From Halorussus salilacus (lineage in GTDB: Archaea; Halobacteriota; Halobacteria; Halobacteriales; Haladaptataceae): a stretch of 64,000 nucleotides of DNA. Numbering within the stretch: position 1 is the first letter of the stretch; each line of letters opens with the position of its first letter. Below are positions 26,001-34,829 of this stretch, one piece after another. Under the pieces are notes generated by a model that was given only the letters and a program-made list of their open reading frames with translations, did not search any database and was not told the DNA's origin. Location: contig NZ_CP099993.1 of NCBI RefSeq assembly GCF_024138125.1, positions 496,001-560,000 on the forward strand, read 5' to 3'. A program made the position numbers and the translations under genes.

Positions 26001-26489
26001 AAAGAGGAAGACGCGGTCTACAAGACCCAGTACGAGGTCGAGCAGAAGGAGAGATACACGGATTCCGTTACGGTTTACGAGGCGACACGGGAGAAGATGG
26101 TAGCGCCCGCGAAATACGAGTGGGAGCGCGCTCAAACGACTGAGGAAGCGATGCTCGCCCGACACAAAGCCAACTCGGACGACGACTGGCGTATCGGCGA
26201 GCAGACCACCAAAACGATGTGGACTCTCAGCAAGCAAACCGGAGTAACGGAGTTCGAGTCGGAATATTACGAGAACGAGGAGCACGTAGTCGAAACGTCA
26301 GCGACCGTCGAAGGTGATGTCATCCAGACGTACGTGAACGAAGACTCAGGTGAGACAGAGACGCGCACTACCGGAAAGACGGAGGAGTTCACGTACTCGG
26401 GCGCAAAGGACCAGCAGGAAATTCTGGACGAACTCAGACAGTCCGGCGGTGAGCGGCGGTGGTGTAAGGTAGATCACCGATGTAGATAG
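23070..26489 (+). CDS. Large secreted PKD-domain protein
   Basis: 1139 residues. Sec-type signal (MPKPSLAVAVALLAVTMVV). A first PKD domain (about 28-115) has LDGTGSYDPDGSIETHGWTI and YRVTLTVTDDDGA; a second PKD-like unit near 535-600 has VDASDSFDPDGTDLKYIWGYG. The C-terminal third is a Thr/Tyr/Arg/Glu-rich strand-forming region with alternating short repeats (TGTRTVTR twice, TTETYTY several times) and a CDIGLGCYE disulfide candidate. No C-terminal membrane helix or sorting signal. Probably extracellular and adhesive or structural; this is inference. DNA for residues about 460-530 (24450-24660) is markedly AT-richer than the rest, suggesting mosaic origin. Confidence 0.75.
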   Translation: MPKPSLAVAVALLAVTMVVTGTVASPNESPLADAGLDQDVSKGATVLLDGTGSYDPDGSIETHGWTIRTPSNETVSPDCRTCDRTSFEPTEVGQYRVTLTVTDDDGARSNDTLYVDVSPGAGPEISVSGDREPTEGDVETYTADIDPGAAELDYVVWAVDGTEIANHSLSPDRPTDTVEKRFPTAASRSLTATVYDADGQTGTDALDVTVQSEPTPPSESEPDPERTIAQETSPTVDGDTVVTGTEPLRGQYDVRLDAPSTDIDSIEWRNSAGRIGEGRSLTRAWEPGNHTLYAVVSYADGSENIATFDDGTTAIVADPEPSVSIDSLDRFGAISGTVAGLDEYENLESIRVEVDGETVATGGPNLDGYLRDDPGRRQTLDFSHSDFTPGERYLVTVVATDERGQTTRTTESIVPVKRPEIVRSEFVNDPVDSYHPRIDASRYAAHHVLEIDLNGVDPDNLTASTRRRSENLSKIRDRGYNEEGGRSNILIHTFWSGTHPGEYTAISSFSTSEIDVNWQMSKKSSFKVTPSKPELRIEVLNDGTKDYITKDHGILVDASDSFDPDGTDLKYIWGYGAEPTKPDNTTAKFSAYERAESIVEDEHDLRAKRDFDFLDQFVPEVESREILTEGPYYGDETIEIRVETEPYHFSKRTYYDDFALDISTTGPEAEVVEWRQVEAPDSEHSGPGEDAYRYAGIVEVPASELSSTTDTPEITVSNEENEHQNVQVEFPEADVFTADGSYWSNLTVQNLKYSIERPETREVTADTKAERDDYRMDGYAVSDETETTEYVLEERTKVEDAEYETETKEFASEQNREMFLSTESEWDPAGTAQKEVTRTRRDTDWRDTNPAERPEWSDSDLWNGEFTGETRQKLVEPAEYRTERRYEYEREVEKTGTRTVTRTRRVTIPKTGTRTVTRCDIGLGCYETTETYTYYETVTRSYTTTETYTYTTTETETYWARSRLDSDHGRTGETRRIKEEDAVYKTQYEVEQKERYTDSVTVYEATREKMVAPAKYEWERAQTTEEAMLARHKANSDDDWRIGEQTTKTMWTLSKQTGVTEFESEYYENEEHVVETSATVEGDVIQTYVNEDSGETETRTTGKTEEFTYSGAKDQQEILDELRQSGGERRWCKVDHRCR

Positions 26490-26537
26490 AGCACGACATC
26501 ATTTGAGTTAATTAAATTTAAATTATATAGGTCCTAA

Positions 26538-27473
26538 ATGATATATATGGGTTCAAATCTGAAGTTCGTCTGTTTCCTAATTCCAGTTCTGATTCTCGGA
26601 ATGGCTACTGTGTCTGGTAGTGCAGTAGCTCAGGACGAAACAGTCAATGAAACTGTAATCAGTGGTGAAGGAATCGTGTATCAAATCTCATTTAGTAAAG
26701 CTAATTCAAGTATTTCTACAACTGTAGTTAATCCCACAGATTGGGAAGACAAAATCACGGGATATATATTAAAAGTCGACGGCCAGCGAGTCCACGACGC
26801 TAATTTCAGACTAGACCAAGACGAACAGCAAACCGAGCAGATAAACATCACGCCCGGGATAAACGTCAACCAACGCGAACACACCATTACGTTCTCGACC
26901 TACGAAAACACGACCCGGTTCAATTTCACCCGCGAGATCGATTCCACGGACTCCGAAACGGTACCCGCTCCGCACATCTCGAACGTCGAGGTGAAAGACG
27001 GAACCGCCAAGGGCGAACCCTCGGCCGTTGCCAACGTCACCATCGTCAATCCGTCCAAACAGCTCTACAGCACCAAGCTCATGGTCCACACGGTCGATAC
27101 CGACGGGAGTCTCTACCCCGCGTCGGTCCGGCCGGGAGACTCTCGAACAATCTCGGTCGAACTGCTCGACGAACAGGGGTCAGAGATAGCGGGCGAAGCC
27201 CGACTGTACACAGGAAATATGACGACCGAGGAGGGCGCGTTAGACCAGGTGGAGTTCGCCGGGCAGGACGGGGGCGACACGTCGGTCCGGGACGCGTCGT
27301 ACGAGCCCGCTCGGCCGACATGGATGAGCGACAACTACGAGTACGAGAACGAAAGCTACGAGCGCGGTATCGGAGAGAAGCTCAGTCGCGGTCACGACGT
27401 CGAAGGGATTCCGGTGGTCTACCCCGCCGTCGCGTTCCTCGTCGGGGTCGGTATGCTACGGAAGTGGAGATGA
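26538..27473 (+). CDS. Secreted/membrane-anchored protein paired with PKD gene
   Basis: 311 residues (or 308 from a second Met at 26547). N-terminal signal with hydrophobic FLIPVLILGMATV, an extracellular beta-rich body with many N-x-S/T sequons, then a C-terminal helix VVYPAVAFLVGVGML followed by RKWR, so it is probably anchored with its bulk outside. The 3' portion is high GC and the 5' portion AT-rich. It follows the PKD gene by 48 bp in the same direction and is likely a partner. Family not recognised. Confidence 0.65.
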   Translation: MIYMGSNLKFVCFLIPVLILGMATVSGSAVAQDETVNETVISGEGIVYQISFSKANSSISTTVVNPTDWEDKITGYILKVDGQRVHDANFRLDQDEQQTEQINITPGINVNQREHTITFSTYENTTRFNFTREIDSTDSETVPAPHISNVEVKDGTAKGEPSAVANVTIVNPSKQLYSTKLMVHTVDTDGSLYPASVRPGDSRTISVELLDEQGSEIAGEARLYTGNMTTEEGALDQVEFAGQDGGDTSVRDASYEPARPTWMSDNYEYENESYERGIGEKLSRGHDVEGIPVVYPAVAFLVGVGMLRKWR

Positions 27474-27474
27474 C

Positions 27475-27687
27475 TCAGGACTCTTTCGTCCGGAGAATCT
27501 CGCGCATATTCAGATAGATGTCCTTTGGCGAGGTCTCCTCGTCGGGGTCGTAGAGGTCGCTGACCCGGTAGAGCATCGCCGCGACCATCTCGCTCTCCGA
27601 TGTTTCACCGCGGATGTCCTCCGCGATTTCTCGGAGTTCCTTCGCGCGCTCCACGTCGGGTCCGTCGGAACCGTGGTCGTGGGACAT
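27475..27687 (-). CDS. Small conserved acidic protein downstream of mrp
   Basis: 70 residues, soluble, helical, highly charged (MSHDHGSDGPDVERAKELRE). It starts 3 nt after the stop of the Mrp/NBP35 gene, so it is in the same operon. No domain recognised. Confidence 0.6.
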   Translation of the reverse strand: MSHDHGSDGPDVERAKELREIAEDIRGETSESEMVAAMLYRVSDLYDPDEETSPKDIYLNMREILRTKES

Positions 27688-27690
27688 GGC

Positions 27691-28725
27691 TTATCGTTGC
27701 GAGCGGCGTTTGATAATCCCGACGTTGTTGGCGACGTTCTCGGTGAGCACGCGGAAGGCGTCGCCGGTGTCGCTGTCCTCGTCCAGCACGATGGGGCGCC
27801 CCTCGTCGCCGCCGGTCCGGACCGACGGGTCGATGGGGATGGACCCGAGGAACGGCATGTCGTTGTCCTCGGCGAACTTCGCGCCGCCGCCGCGACCGAA
27901 GATGTCGTGTTCGCCCCCGCAGTCCGGGCACTTGAACGTGGACATGTTCTCGGCGATGCCGAGGACGTTGGTGTCGTGGCGGCCGAACATCCGCAGGCCC
28001 TTGCGGGCGTCGTCGATGGCGACCTCCTGGGGCGTCGTGACGATGACCGCGCCGGTGACCGGGACGCTCTGGAGGAGGGTCAGTTGGGCGTCACCGGTCC
28101 CCGGCGGGAGGTCGACGACCATGTAGTCGAGGTGGCCCCACTCGACGTCCTCCCAGAGCTGGGTCAGGACCTTGTGGACCATCGGGCCGCGCCAGATGAC
28201 GGGGTCGTCCTCGCCGACGAGGAACGCCATGCTCATCAGCTTCACGCCGAACTGCTCGGGCGGAATCATGGTCTCGTCGTCGGTCGCTCTGGGGGCCTCG
28301 TCGGCGTCGACCATCCGTGGGACGTTCGGTCCGTACACGTCGGCGTCGAACAGGCCGACGCGCGCGCCGAGTTGCGAGAGGCCCGCCGCGATGTTCACGG
28401 CGACGGTGGACTTGCCGACGCCGCCCTTGCCGGAGGCGACCGCGATGATGTTCTCGACGTTCGGGAGGACCTGCTCGTCGGGCGAGAGGTCGTCGTCGAC
28501 GCGCGCCGAGAGGTTCGCCTCGATGCCGTGCTCGCCGAGGACCTCCCTGACGCGGTCGGCGATCTGTGTCTCGTGGGGTGAGTACGGTGCGCCGAGCGCG
28601 AGGGAGATGTCGGCGGTGTCGCCATCGACCGACACGTCGTTGACGAGGTTCAACGAGACGATGTCGTCGCCGAGGTCCGGGTCCTCGACGTTCCGGAGCA
28701 GGTCGCGTACCGCTGATTCGTCCAT
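27691..28725 (-). CDS. Mrp/NBP35-type Fe-S cluster carrier ATPase
   Basis: 344 residues: N-terminal MIP18/DUF59 domain (about 1-80) and a deviant Walker A P-loop ATPase (GKGGVGKST, about 97-105), Walker-like DLPPGTGDAQ, and a C-terminal CPDCGGEHDIFG with the CxxC that binds a bridging 4Fe-4S cluster between protomers. ApbC/NBP35 proteins assemble and transfer Fe-S clusters. Followed by a small co-transcribed gene. Confidence 0.92.
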   Translation of the reverse strand: MDESAVRDLLRNVEDPDLGDDIVSLNLVNDVSVDGDTADISLALGAPYSPHETQIADRVREVLGEHGIEANLSARVDDDLSPDEQVLPNVENIIAVASGKGGVGKSTVAVNIAAGLSQLGARVGLFDADVYGPNVPRMVDADEAPRATDDETMIPPEQFGVKLMSMAFLVGEDDPVIWRGPMVHKVLTQLWEDVEWGHLDYMVVDLPPGTGDAQLTLLQSVPVTGAVIVTTPQEVAIDDARKGLRMFGRHDTNVLGIAENMSTFKCPDCGGEHDIFGRGGGAKFAEDNDMPFLGSIPIDPSVRTGGDEGRPIVLDEDSDTGDAFRVLTENVANNVGIIKRRSQR

Positions 28726-28870
28726 ACCGGCGAGTAGGGGGCGAGCGAGCGAAAAGGCTTGCCCCTCGAACTGAACCCTATTGCATTGCAGTTCCGGACC
28801 GGTGGGGGACGGTCACGCACCGATTACTTAACCTCGGTCGAAACGTGGGTGAGGACGTGAGCGATTCGGA

Positions 28871-29086
28871 ATGAACGATTCGGACTCCGCCCCGGTCGAA
28901 GCCGGGGAACGCTACTCGGTCGAAATCGAGGACCTCGGGAGCGAAGGCGACGGCGTCGCTCGAATCGGGTCGTTCGTCGTCTTCGTCCCCGGTTCGGGAC
29001 TCGGCGACCGCGTCGACGTTCGCATCGAGGAAGTCGGGGGGAGCCACGCCGTCGCGTCCGTGGTCGAGGACGACGAGGAAGTGTGA
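28871..29086 (+). CDS. Single-domain TRAM protein
   Basis: 71 residues consisting of one TRAM domain: ERYSVEIEDLGSEGDGVARIG, FVVFVPGSGLGDRVDVRIEEV, AVASVVE. Free-standing TRAM proteins in archaea are small RNA-binding proteins and in methanogens act as RNA chaperones. It lies 121 bp before moaA and may share its transcript. Confidence 0.88.
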   Translation: MNDSDSAPVEAGERYSVEIEDLGSEGDGVARIGSFVVFVPGSGLGDRVDVRIEEVGGSHAVASVVEDDEEV

Positions 29087-29207
29087 GGAGTGTGATAGTA
29101 GTAACCCCGGCCGACCGATTCGACTCGCCGGACGTAACCGGATACGGTTACGAACAACCGATTTCCTCCCGCGATTTTAAGGTCGCTCGGTCGAAAACTC
29201 CGTCGTA

Positions 29208-30182
29208 ATGCTGGAGGACGATTTCGGGCGCGAGGTCTCCGGCGTGCGGGTCTCGCTCACCGACCGATGCAACTTCGACTGCGTCTACTGCCACAACGAG
29301 GGGCTGGGGGACACCCGCGGCCCGATGGACCCGCAGGACGGGGAGATGACCGCCGACGAGGTCGTCCGCTTTCTGGAGGTCGCCCGCGAGTTCGACGTCG
29401 GGAAGGTCAAGTTCACCGGGGGCGAGCCGATGCTCCGGGAGGACTTAGAAGAGATAATCCGGCGAACGCCCGACAGGATGGAGGCCTCGATGACGACCAA
29501 CGGCACCTTCCTGCCGGGCAGGGCCGAGGACCTCGTCGAGGCCGGACTGGAGCGAGTGAACGTCTCACAGGACGCCCTCGACCCGAAGGCGTTCGCGGAG
29601 GTCACCGAGAGCGGCGCGTACGACCGGGTGATGGAGGGGGTCGATGCGGCGCTCGACGCGGGACTCGACCCCGTGAAGCTCAACATGGTGGTCTTCGAGA
29701 AGACCGCGGGATACGTGCCCGAGATGGTCGACCACGTCGCCGACAACGACGGGCTCCAGCTCCAGCTCATCGAGTACATGCCGGAGCTGACGGGCAAGCC
29801 CGAGTGGGCCATCGACATCGAGCGCGTTCACGGCTGGCTCGAAGACCAGGCCGAGGAGGTCGAGATACGCCAGATGCACGGGCGTCGGCGCTACTGGATC
29901 GGCGGCGACGCCGAGGAGGGCGGGATGGTCGAGATAGTCGACCCCGTCGAGAACGAGAGCTTCTGTCGGAACTGCCATCGCGTGCGCGTCACGCACGAAG
30001 GATACCTCAAGGGGTGTCTGAACCGCAACGACGACCTCCGGCCGATGGGCGAGATGACCAAGCCCGAGATTCGCGAGACGTTCCGCGAGACGGTCGCGAA
30101 CCGGGTGCCCTACTACGGCGAGTACATGGTGAAGGGCGACGACGGCGAGTGGGAGATAAACGACGAGTACATCGAGGTCTAG
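29208..30182 (+). CDS. moaA: GTP 3',8-cyclase MoaA (radical SAM)
   Basis: 324 residues. It makes the first intermediate of molybdopterin. The N-terminal radical-SAM cluster is C21-C25-C28 ([11 protein letters not shown]) and the C-terminal cluster C253, C256 and C270 ([14 protein letters not shown]), with the SAM motif [11 protein letters not shown]. The bacterial C-terminal Gly-Gly dipeptide is absent: the protein ends NDEYIEV. GCGATTTTAAGG (about 29170-29181) gives a leaderless promoter spacing. The MoaC partner is not in the window. Confidence 0.92.
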   Translation: MLEDDFGREVSGVRVSLTDRCNFDCVYCHNEGLGDTRGPMDPQDGEMTADEVVRFLEVAREFDVGKVKFTGGEPMLREDLEEIIRRTPDRMEASMTTNGTFLPGRAEDLVEAGLERVNVSQDALDPKAFAEVTESGAYDRVMEGVDAALDAGLDPVKLNMVVFEKTAGYVPEMVDHVADNDGLQLQLIEYMPELTGKPEWAIDIERVHGWLEDQAEEVEIRQMHGRRRYWIGGDAEEGGMVEIVDPVENESFCRNCHRVRVTHEGYLKGCLNRNDDLRPMGEMTKPEIRETFRETVANRVPYYGEYMVKGDDGEWEINDEYIEV

Positions 30183-30264
30183 ATATTTAGGACGGTCGGG
30201 ACAGCACTCTTCGAGTCTTCCCCGGGGCAGGCGAGTCAAGGGGTTTCCGTGGTATGAACCGCCA

Positions 30265-30390
30265 GAAAGCCCCCGACAGCTCGCCTCCCGGGACTCGCTG
30301 TGCTCCTCAGTCGCTCACTCCGTTCGCTCCTTGCGGTGCTTACGTCGTCCGGGTTCGTCGAGCGGTCGGCCCCTTTCAATCCCGCCCGCG
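30265..30390 (-). repeat. Repeat family 2, copy 2
   Basis: On the reverse strand it runs from CGCGGGCGGGATTGAAAGGG to a GGGGGCTTTC end, with internal GAGCGAACGGAGTGAGCGA stem-loop DNA. It occupies the gene-free stretch 30183-30518, which otherwise holds only a short GC-rich palindromic sequence (GGGAGGGCCCACC region, 30419 onward). Confidence 0.65.
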
Positions 30391-30518
30391 ACGGAGGGGC
30401 AGTCGGGCGTGTCCCGGTGGGAGGGCCCACCGGACGCTTTCGGTGGTCCGTGTCACCGAGTGAGGCACGACGACCGTGGCCCGCAGGCTTAACCGCACGC
30501 CGGGCGAACTACGGTGGC

Positions 30519-30845
30519 ATGACCGAACTCGCAGAGGCGCTCGGCGAGGTCGGCGTCGACGACCGACTCCGAGTGACGACCGAGGACGGGACGGCGTTCG
30601 AGGGGCGGGCGAGCCCGGTCGACTACGTGCCCGAGGAGTCGCTGCGCATCGAGGTCCGGCCCGAGGACGGCGGCGTCGACAGGTACGAGATACGGGCGAC
30701 CTACGACGACGGCTGGAGCGACCCGCTGGTCCGGCACGCCGAGGCCGACGCTGAAGACGGGTCGTGGACCGAACTCGGGAGAGTCGGGGAGTTCGCGGCC
30801 GAGGAGCAGGGCGGCCAGTCGGGCCCCGAGTCGGAGCCGTCCTGA
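30519..30845 (+). CDS. Hypothetical haloarchaeal protein
   Basis: 108 residues starting MTELAEALGEVGVDDRLRVT, acidic, with short alternating strands (LRVTTEDGTAFEGRASPVDY, LRIEVRPEDGGVDRYEIRAT) suggesting a small beta-barrel. GGCTTAACC (30486-30494) is a TATA-like element at leaderless distance. Family not recognised. Confidence 0.65.
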   Translation: MTELAEALGEVGVDDRLRVTTEDGTAFEGRASPVDYVPEESLRIEVRPEDGGVDRYEIRATYDDGWSDPLVRHAEADAEDGSWTELGRVGEFAAEEQGGQSGPESEPS

Positions 30846-30907
30846 CCGAGTCCGGGGCGTCCCGAAACCGAGCGCGGAACCGTCGTACGACGTGATACGA
30901 TTCGTTG

Positions 30908-30918
30908 CGTTTATATAT
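30908..30918 (+). promoter_or_regulatory. Promoter of the tRNA-Ser / rps13 operon
   Basis: GTTTATATATG is a strong archaeal TATA box about 85 nt before mature tRNA-Ser, implying a trimmed 5' leader. It is the only obvious promoter before the ribosomal operon. Confidence 0.6.
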
Positions 30919-31000
30919 GTCCCGTGGGTACGTTGAGTTGCAAACCTGTAGGGGCACCGGGTCCCGAGTCCGGAAGGGCGACAGTGAATGCAAGCAACGT

Positions 31001-31085
31001 GTCGAGGTAGCCTAGTCTGGCCCACGGCGCAGGGTTGCTAACTCTGTGGCGTCAAGCCTCGAGGGTTCAAATCCCTCCCTCGACG
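31001..31085 (+). tRNA. tRNA-Ser (GCT)
   Basis: 85 nt with acceptor GTCGAGG/CCTCGAC, anticodon loop TTGCTAA (GCT) and a long variable arm as in class II tRNAs. T arm GAGGGTTCAAATCCCTC. It sits 17 bp before rps13 and is likely processed from the operon transcript. Confidence 0.95.
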
Positions 31086-31102
31086 CTTCAACGTATCCAA
31101 CT

Positions 31103-31612
31103 ATGAGCACGGAAGAACCACAGGAGGAAGACGAGGACCTCCAGTACTTCGTCCGCATCGGTCGAACAGACCTCGATGGGACGAAGACCGTCGAACGGTC
31201 CCTGTCGGAACTCAACGGGATCGGCCGCCGAGCGGCGCGCATCATCGCCGACAAGGCGGGCGTCGACCGGACGGCGACGTTCGGCCGTCTCGACGACGGC
31301 GAGATCGACTCGGTCGTCGAGACCGTCGAGAACTTCGCCGACGAGGTCCCCGAATGGCTCGCAAACCACCGCAACGACTACTTCACCGGTGAGACCACCC
31401 ACGAGACGGGCAACGACCTAGACATGACCCGTCGTCAGGACATCAACCGGATGAAGATGATCGACTCGTACAAGGGCGTCCGCCACAAGCGCGGCCAGAA
31501 GGTCCGCGGACAGCGCACCCGCTCGACCGGCCGCACCGAGGGCACCATCGGCGTCAACGTCGAGGAGATCAAAGAAGAACAGGCCGCCGAAGAAGAGGGT
31601 GGTGAGGAGTAA
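31103..31612 (+). CDS. rps13: 30S ribosomal protein S13 (uS13)
   Basis: 169 residues from [15 protein letters not shown]. uS13 contacts the A- and P-site tRNAs and the 16S head. Helix-two-turn-helix region [15 protein letters not shown] and the RNA-binding [20 protein letters not shown] are present. Upstream in-frame Met codons fall inside tRNA-Ser and are excluded. The stop overlaps the rps4 start (TAATG). Confidence 0.96.
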   Translation: MSTEEPQEEDEDLQYFVRIGRTDLDGTKTVERSLSELNGIGRRAARIIADKAGVDRTATFGRLDDGEIDSVVETVENFADEVPEWLANHRNDYFTGETTHETGNDLDMTRRQDINRMKMIDSYKGVRHKRGQKVRGQRTRSTGRTEGTIGVNVEEIKEEQAAEEEGGEE

Positions 31613-32136
31613 TGGCGCTCGGCGAGAACACCAAGTTCTACGAGACGCCTAACCACCCGTTCCAGGGCGAGCGCATCTCCGAGGAACACAGTCTCCTCGA
31701 CCGCTACGGCCTGAAGAACAAAGAGGAACTTTGGCGCGCCCAGTCCGAGCTTCGTGGCTTCCGCCGCGAGGCCCGGAACATCCTCGCCCAGCGAGCGCAG
31801 GGCGACGTCGAGGCCGCCGAAGGCGAGGAGTTCGTCGGCCGCCTCCAGCGGCTCGGCATCCTCGGCGACGGCGACGAACTCGACGACGTGCTGTTGCTCG
31901 AAGTGACCGACGTGCTGGAGCGTCGCCTCCAGACCGTCGCCTACCGGAAAGGACTGGCCCAGACGCCCCAGCAGGCGCGGCAGTTCGTGACCCACGGCCA
32001 CGTCAGGGTCGACGGGCGGCGCGTGCGAGCGCCCTCCTACAAGGTCGAAGTCGCCGAGGAGGGCACCGTCGAGTTCGACGAGAACAGCCCGCTTGCCGAC
32101 GAACTCCATCCAGAACGAGCGGAGGGTAACGAATGA
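31612..32136 (+). CDS. rps4: 30S ribosomal protein S4 (uS4)
   Basis: 174 residues with the S4 RNA-binding domain ([20 protein letters not shown] and [21 protein letters not shown]). Primary 16S binder. It overlaps both neighbours by 1-4 nt in the conserved archaeal order S13-S4-S11-Rpo3. Confidence 0.97.
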   Translation: MALGENTKFYETPNHPFQGERISEEHSLLDRYGLKNKEELWRAQSELRGFRREARNILAQRAQGDVEAAEGEEFVGRLQRLGILGDGDELDDVLLLEVTDVLERRLQTVAYRKGLAQTPQQARQFVTHGHVRVDGRRVRAPSYKVEVAEEGTVEFDENSPLADELHPERAEGNE

Positions 32137-32525
32137 GCGCAACCGACGACGACAAGTGGGGCGTAGCCCACGTTCACGCATCGTTCAACAACACCATCAT
32201 CACGGTCACCGACCTGACCGGTGCCGAGACCATCGCGAAGTCCTCGGGCGGGACAGTCGTGAAGCAGAACCGCGACGAGTCCTCGCCGTACGCGGCCATG
32301 CAGATGGCCGAGACGGTCGCCGAGGAAGTCAAGGCGGCGGGCATCGAGGGCGTTCACGTTCGCGTGCGCGGCCCCGGCGGTAACCTCCAGCAGAACCCCG
32401 GACCGGGCGCGCAGGCGACCATCCGCGCGCTCGCTCGCGCCGGGCTGGAGATCGGCCGCATCGAGGACGTGACCCCCATCCCGCACGACGGCACCCGAGC
32501 CCCCAAGGGCAAGAGTGGATTCTAA
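32133..32525 (+). CDS. rps11: 30S ribosomal protein S11 (uS11)
   Basis: 130 residues; diagnostic [33 protein letters not shown] and [12 protein letters not shown] near the C-terminus. Platform protein near the mRNA exit. It begins with an ATGA overlap with rps4. Confidence 0.97.
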   Translation: MSATDDDKWGVAHVHASFNNTIITVTDLTGAETIAKSSGGTVVKQNRDESSPYAAMQMAETVAEEVKAAGIEGVHVRVRGPGGNLQQNPGPGAQATIRALARAGLEIGRIEDVTPIPHDGTRAPKGKSGF

Positions 32526-32528
32526 CCC

Positions 32529-33275
32529 ATGACCGAGGACTTCGACGTCGAGTTCATCGAACGCGGGGACCGGAAGTCGCGGTTCCTCGTCCGGGGTGCG
32601 AGCCCGGCGTTCGCCAACGGCATCCGGCGGGCCATCGTCGCTGACGTGCCGACGCTCTCGATAGACACGGTGCGGTTCATCGAGAACTCGTCGGTCATGT
32701 TCGACGAGCAGATCGGGCTCCGGCTCGGTCTCGTCCCGCTATCGACGCCGCTGGGCGAGTTCGAGGAGGGCGACACCGTCACCCTCAGCCTCGACGTGTC
32801 GGGTCCGGGTACCGCCTACTCGGGCGATCTGGTCAGTTCCGACGAGATGGTCCAGCCCGCCGACGACAACGTTCCCATCATCGACCTGAAGGACGACCAG
32901 CGCCTCGAACTCGAGGCCGACGCCGTCCTCTCGTCGGGGAAGGACCACGCCAAGCATCAGGGCGGCGTGGCCGTCGGCTATCGGCACCTCCAGCGCGTGG
33001 AGGTCGTCGGCGACCGTGACGAGTACGAGGACGACGAGACGAACGTCCTTCGCGGGGTCATCGAAGACGACGGCGAACTCGTCCCGACCGAGGAGTTCGA
33101 CCACGACCTCACGAACCGCTACCCCGGCAAGGAGGTCGAAGTCCACGACGTCGAGGAGGCGTTCGTGTTCCACGTCGAGAGCGACGGCTCGCTGTCGGTC
33201 GACGAACTCGTCACCGAGGCCGTCGGGTCCATCGAGGCCCGCGCCGACGAACTCGAAGAGGCAGTACAGCTATAG
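32529..33275 (+). CDS. rpo3: RNA polymerase subunit Rpo3 (D)
   Basis: 248 residues, equivalent to the alpha N-terminal domain/Rpb3. N-terminal [28 protein letters not shown] is the dimerisation signature shared with Rpo11. The ferredoxin-like Cys insertion of some archaea is absent here. Fourth gene of the operon. Confidence 0.95.
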   Translation: MTEDFDVEFIERGDRKSRFLVRGASPAFANGIRRAIVADVPTLSIDTVRFIENSSVMFDEQIGLRLGLVPLSTPLGEFEEGDTVTLSLDVSGPGTAYSGDLVSSDEMVQPADDNVPIIDLKDDQRLELEADAVLSSGKDHAKHQGGVAVGYRHLQRVEVVGDRDEYEDDETNVLRGVIEDDGELVPTEEFDHDLTNRYPGKEVEVHDVEEAFVFHVESDGSLSVDELVTEAVGSIEARADELEEAVQL

Positions 33276-33319
33276 AACCATGCAGGGTCCTTCCAACCGC
33301 GTTTCGGCGACGCTCGCCC

Positions 33320-33352
33320 GTCGCGCCGAGCGGCGTAGCCGCACGGCGCGAC
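33320..33352 (+). repeat. Stable hairpin after rpo3
   Basis: GTCGCGCCG-a-GCGGC-gta-GCCGC-a-CGGCGCGAC folds into a 9+5 bp stem. A second one, GCGGGC-TTC-GCCCGC, follows near 33363-33377. They lie between rpo3 and tRNA-Leu and could end or process the upstream transcript. Confidence 0.5.
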
Positions 33353-33484
33353 GACGAGCTCGCGGGCTTCGCCCGCTCGCGTTCCCGTCGGTCCGTTGGA
33401 ACGACGCACGTCAGACCGAAACTGGTTTGAAGGGCCACCCACTACACACTGTTGCCCGCGAGGGGCTGCACGTGTGTTCTCCGT

Positions 33485-33569
33485 GCAGGGATAGCCAAGT
33501 CAGGCCAACGGCGCAGCGTTCAGGGCGCTGTCTCGTAGGAGTCCGCAGGTTCAAATCCTGCTCCCTGCA
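33485..33569 (+). tRNA. tRNA-Leu (CAG)
   Basis: 85 nt; acceptor GCAGGGA/TCCCTGC, anticodon loop TTCAGGG (CAG), long variable arm, T arm GCAGGTTCAAATCCTGC. Located 33 bp before rpl18e. The preceding 7 bases of the leader (CTGCACG, 33468-33474) can pair with CGTGCAG overlapping the mature 5' end. Confidence 0.95.
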
Positions 33570-33602
33570 CTGCAATTCTCATTCCCATCAGGAGGAAGTA
33601 TT

Positions 33603-33956
33603 ATGAGCAAGACGAATCCGAGGCTCACCAGTCTCATCGCTGATCTGAAGTCGGAGTCCCGCGATTCGGACGCCGACGTGTGGAGTACTGTCGCAGACCG
33701 CCTCGAGAAGCCCCGCAGCACGCACGCGGAGGTCAACCTCGGCCGCATCGAGCGGTACGCCGAGGAAGACGAGACCGTTATCGTGCCCGGCAAGGTTCTC
33801 GGGAGCGGCGCTCTGCAGAAGACTGTCACCGTCGCCGCAGTGGACTTCTCGTCCACCGCGGAGACGAAGATCGAGCAGGCCGACGGTGAGGCTCTCGACC
33901 TCGAACAGGCAATCGAACAGAACCCCGACGGAACGAACGTGCGGGTGATTCGATGA
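33603..33956 (+). CDS. rpl18e: 50S ribosomal protein L18e (eL18)
   Basis: 117 residues, [20 protein letters not shown] start and [20 protein letters not shown], typical of eL18. A ribosome binding site AGGAGG precedes the ATG. It heads the second half of the superoperon and overlaps rpl13 by 4 nt. Confidence 0.95.
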   Translation: MSKTNPRLTSLIADLKSESRDSDADVWSTVADRLEKPRSTHAEVNLGRIERYAEEDETVIVPGKVLGSGALQKTVTVAAVDFSSTAETKIEQADGEALDLEQAIEQNPDGTNVRVIR

Positions 33957-34390
33957 GTATCGCAGAATTCGACGCCGACGTCGTCGTGGACGCCCGCGAC
34001 TGCATCCTCGGTCGCGTGGCGAGTCAGGTCGCACAGCGCGCGCTCGACGGCGAGCGCGTCGCGGTGATCAACGCCGAAGACGCCATCATCACGGGCAACG
34101 AAGACGACGTGATGGAGACCTACCAGAAGCGCGCCGAGCTGGGGTCCGACCGCGGTCCGTACTACCCCAAGCGACCGGACATGATCTTCAAGCGGTCGAT
34201 CCGCGGCATGCTTCCGTACAAGAAGACCCGCGGCCGCGAGGCGTTCGAGAACGTCCGCGTCTACGTCGGCAACCCCTTCGACGAGGACGGCGAAGTCCTC
34301 GAGGGCACGTCGCTGGACCGGCTATCGAACATCCGCTTCGTCCAGTTGGGCGAAATCAGCAAGAATCTGGGTGCTAACGTCACATGGTAA
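33953..34390 (+). CDS. rpl13: 50S ribosomal protein L13 (uL13)
   Basis: 145 residues; [41 protein letters not shown] are diagnostic uL13 motifs. Early 23S assembly protein. Overlaps rps9 by 7 nt. Confidence 0.96.
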   Translation: MSIAEFDADVVVDARDCILGRVASQVAQRALDGERVAVINAEDAIITGNEDDVMETYQKRAELGSDRGPYYPKRPDMIFKRSIRGMLPYKKTRGREAFENVRVYVGNPFDEDGEVLEGTSLDRLSNIRFVQLGEISKNLGANVTW

Positions 34391-34782
34391 CCAATACGAG
34401 CGGAAAGAAGAAGACGGCCATCGCCCGCGCCACCGTCACGGACGGCGAGGGCCTGGTGCGAATCAACTCCCGACCGGTCGAGCTGGTCGAACCCGAGATG
34501 GCTCGGCTCAAGATGCTCGAACCGTTCCGCATCGCGGGCGACGAACGCCGCGACGCGGTCGACGTTGAGGTCGACGTGCAGGGCGGCGGCATCAGCGGAC
34601 AGGCCGACGCGGTCCGGACCGCCATCGCGCGCGGGCTGGTCCAGCACACCAACGACGCCGAACTCCGAGACGCGTTCATCGAGTTCGACCGGTCGCTGCT
34701 GGTCAACGACTCGCGGCGCTCGGAGCCCAAGAAGTGGGGCGGCCCCGGCGCTCGCGCGCGCTACCAGAAATCTTACCGCTAA
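34384..34782 (+). CDS. rps9: 30S ribosomal protein S9 (uS9)
   Basis: 132 residues, [19 protein letters not shown] start and the C-terminal [14 protein letters not shown] tail whose last residues reach the P-site tRNA anticodon. Confidence 0.97.
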   Translation: MVTNTSGKKKTAIARATVTDGEGLVRINSRPVELVEPEMARLKMLEPFRIAGDERRDAVDVEVDVQGGGISGQADAVRTAIARGLVQHTNDAELRDAFIEFDRSLLVNDSRRSEPKKWGGPGARARYQKSYR

Positions 34783-34829
34783 TGACCATGACAGGAAACC
34801 CGCGGTTCCGAACGGAGGAACGATAACCC

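Noticed and set aside
31046-31102. Upstream start of rps13
   Set aside because: It lies within the tRNA-Ser gene; the ATG at 31103 gives the normal uS13 N-terminus.
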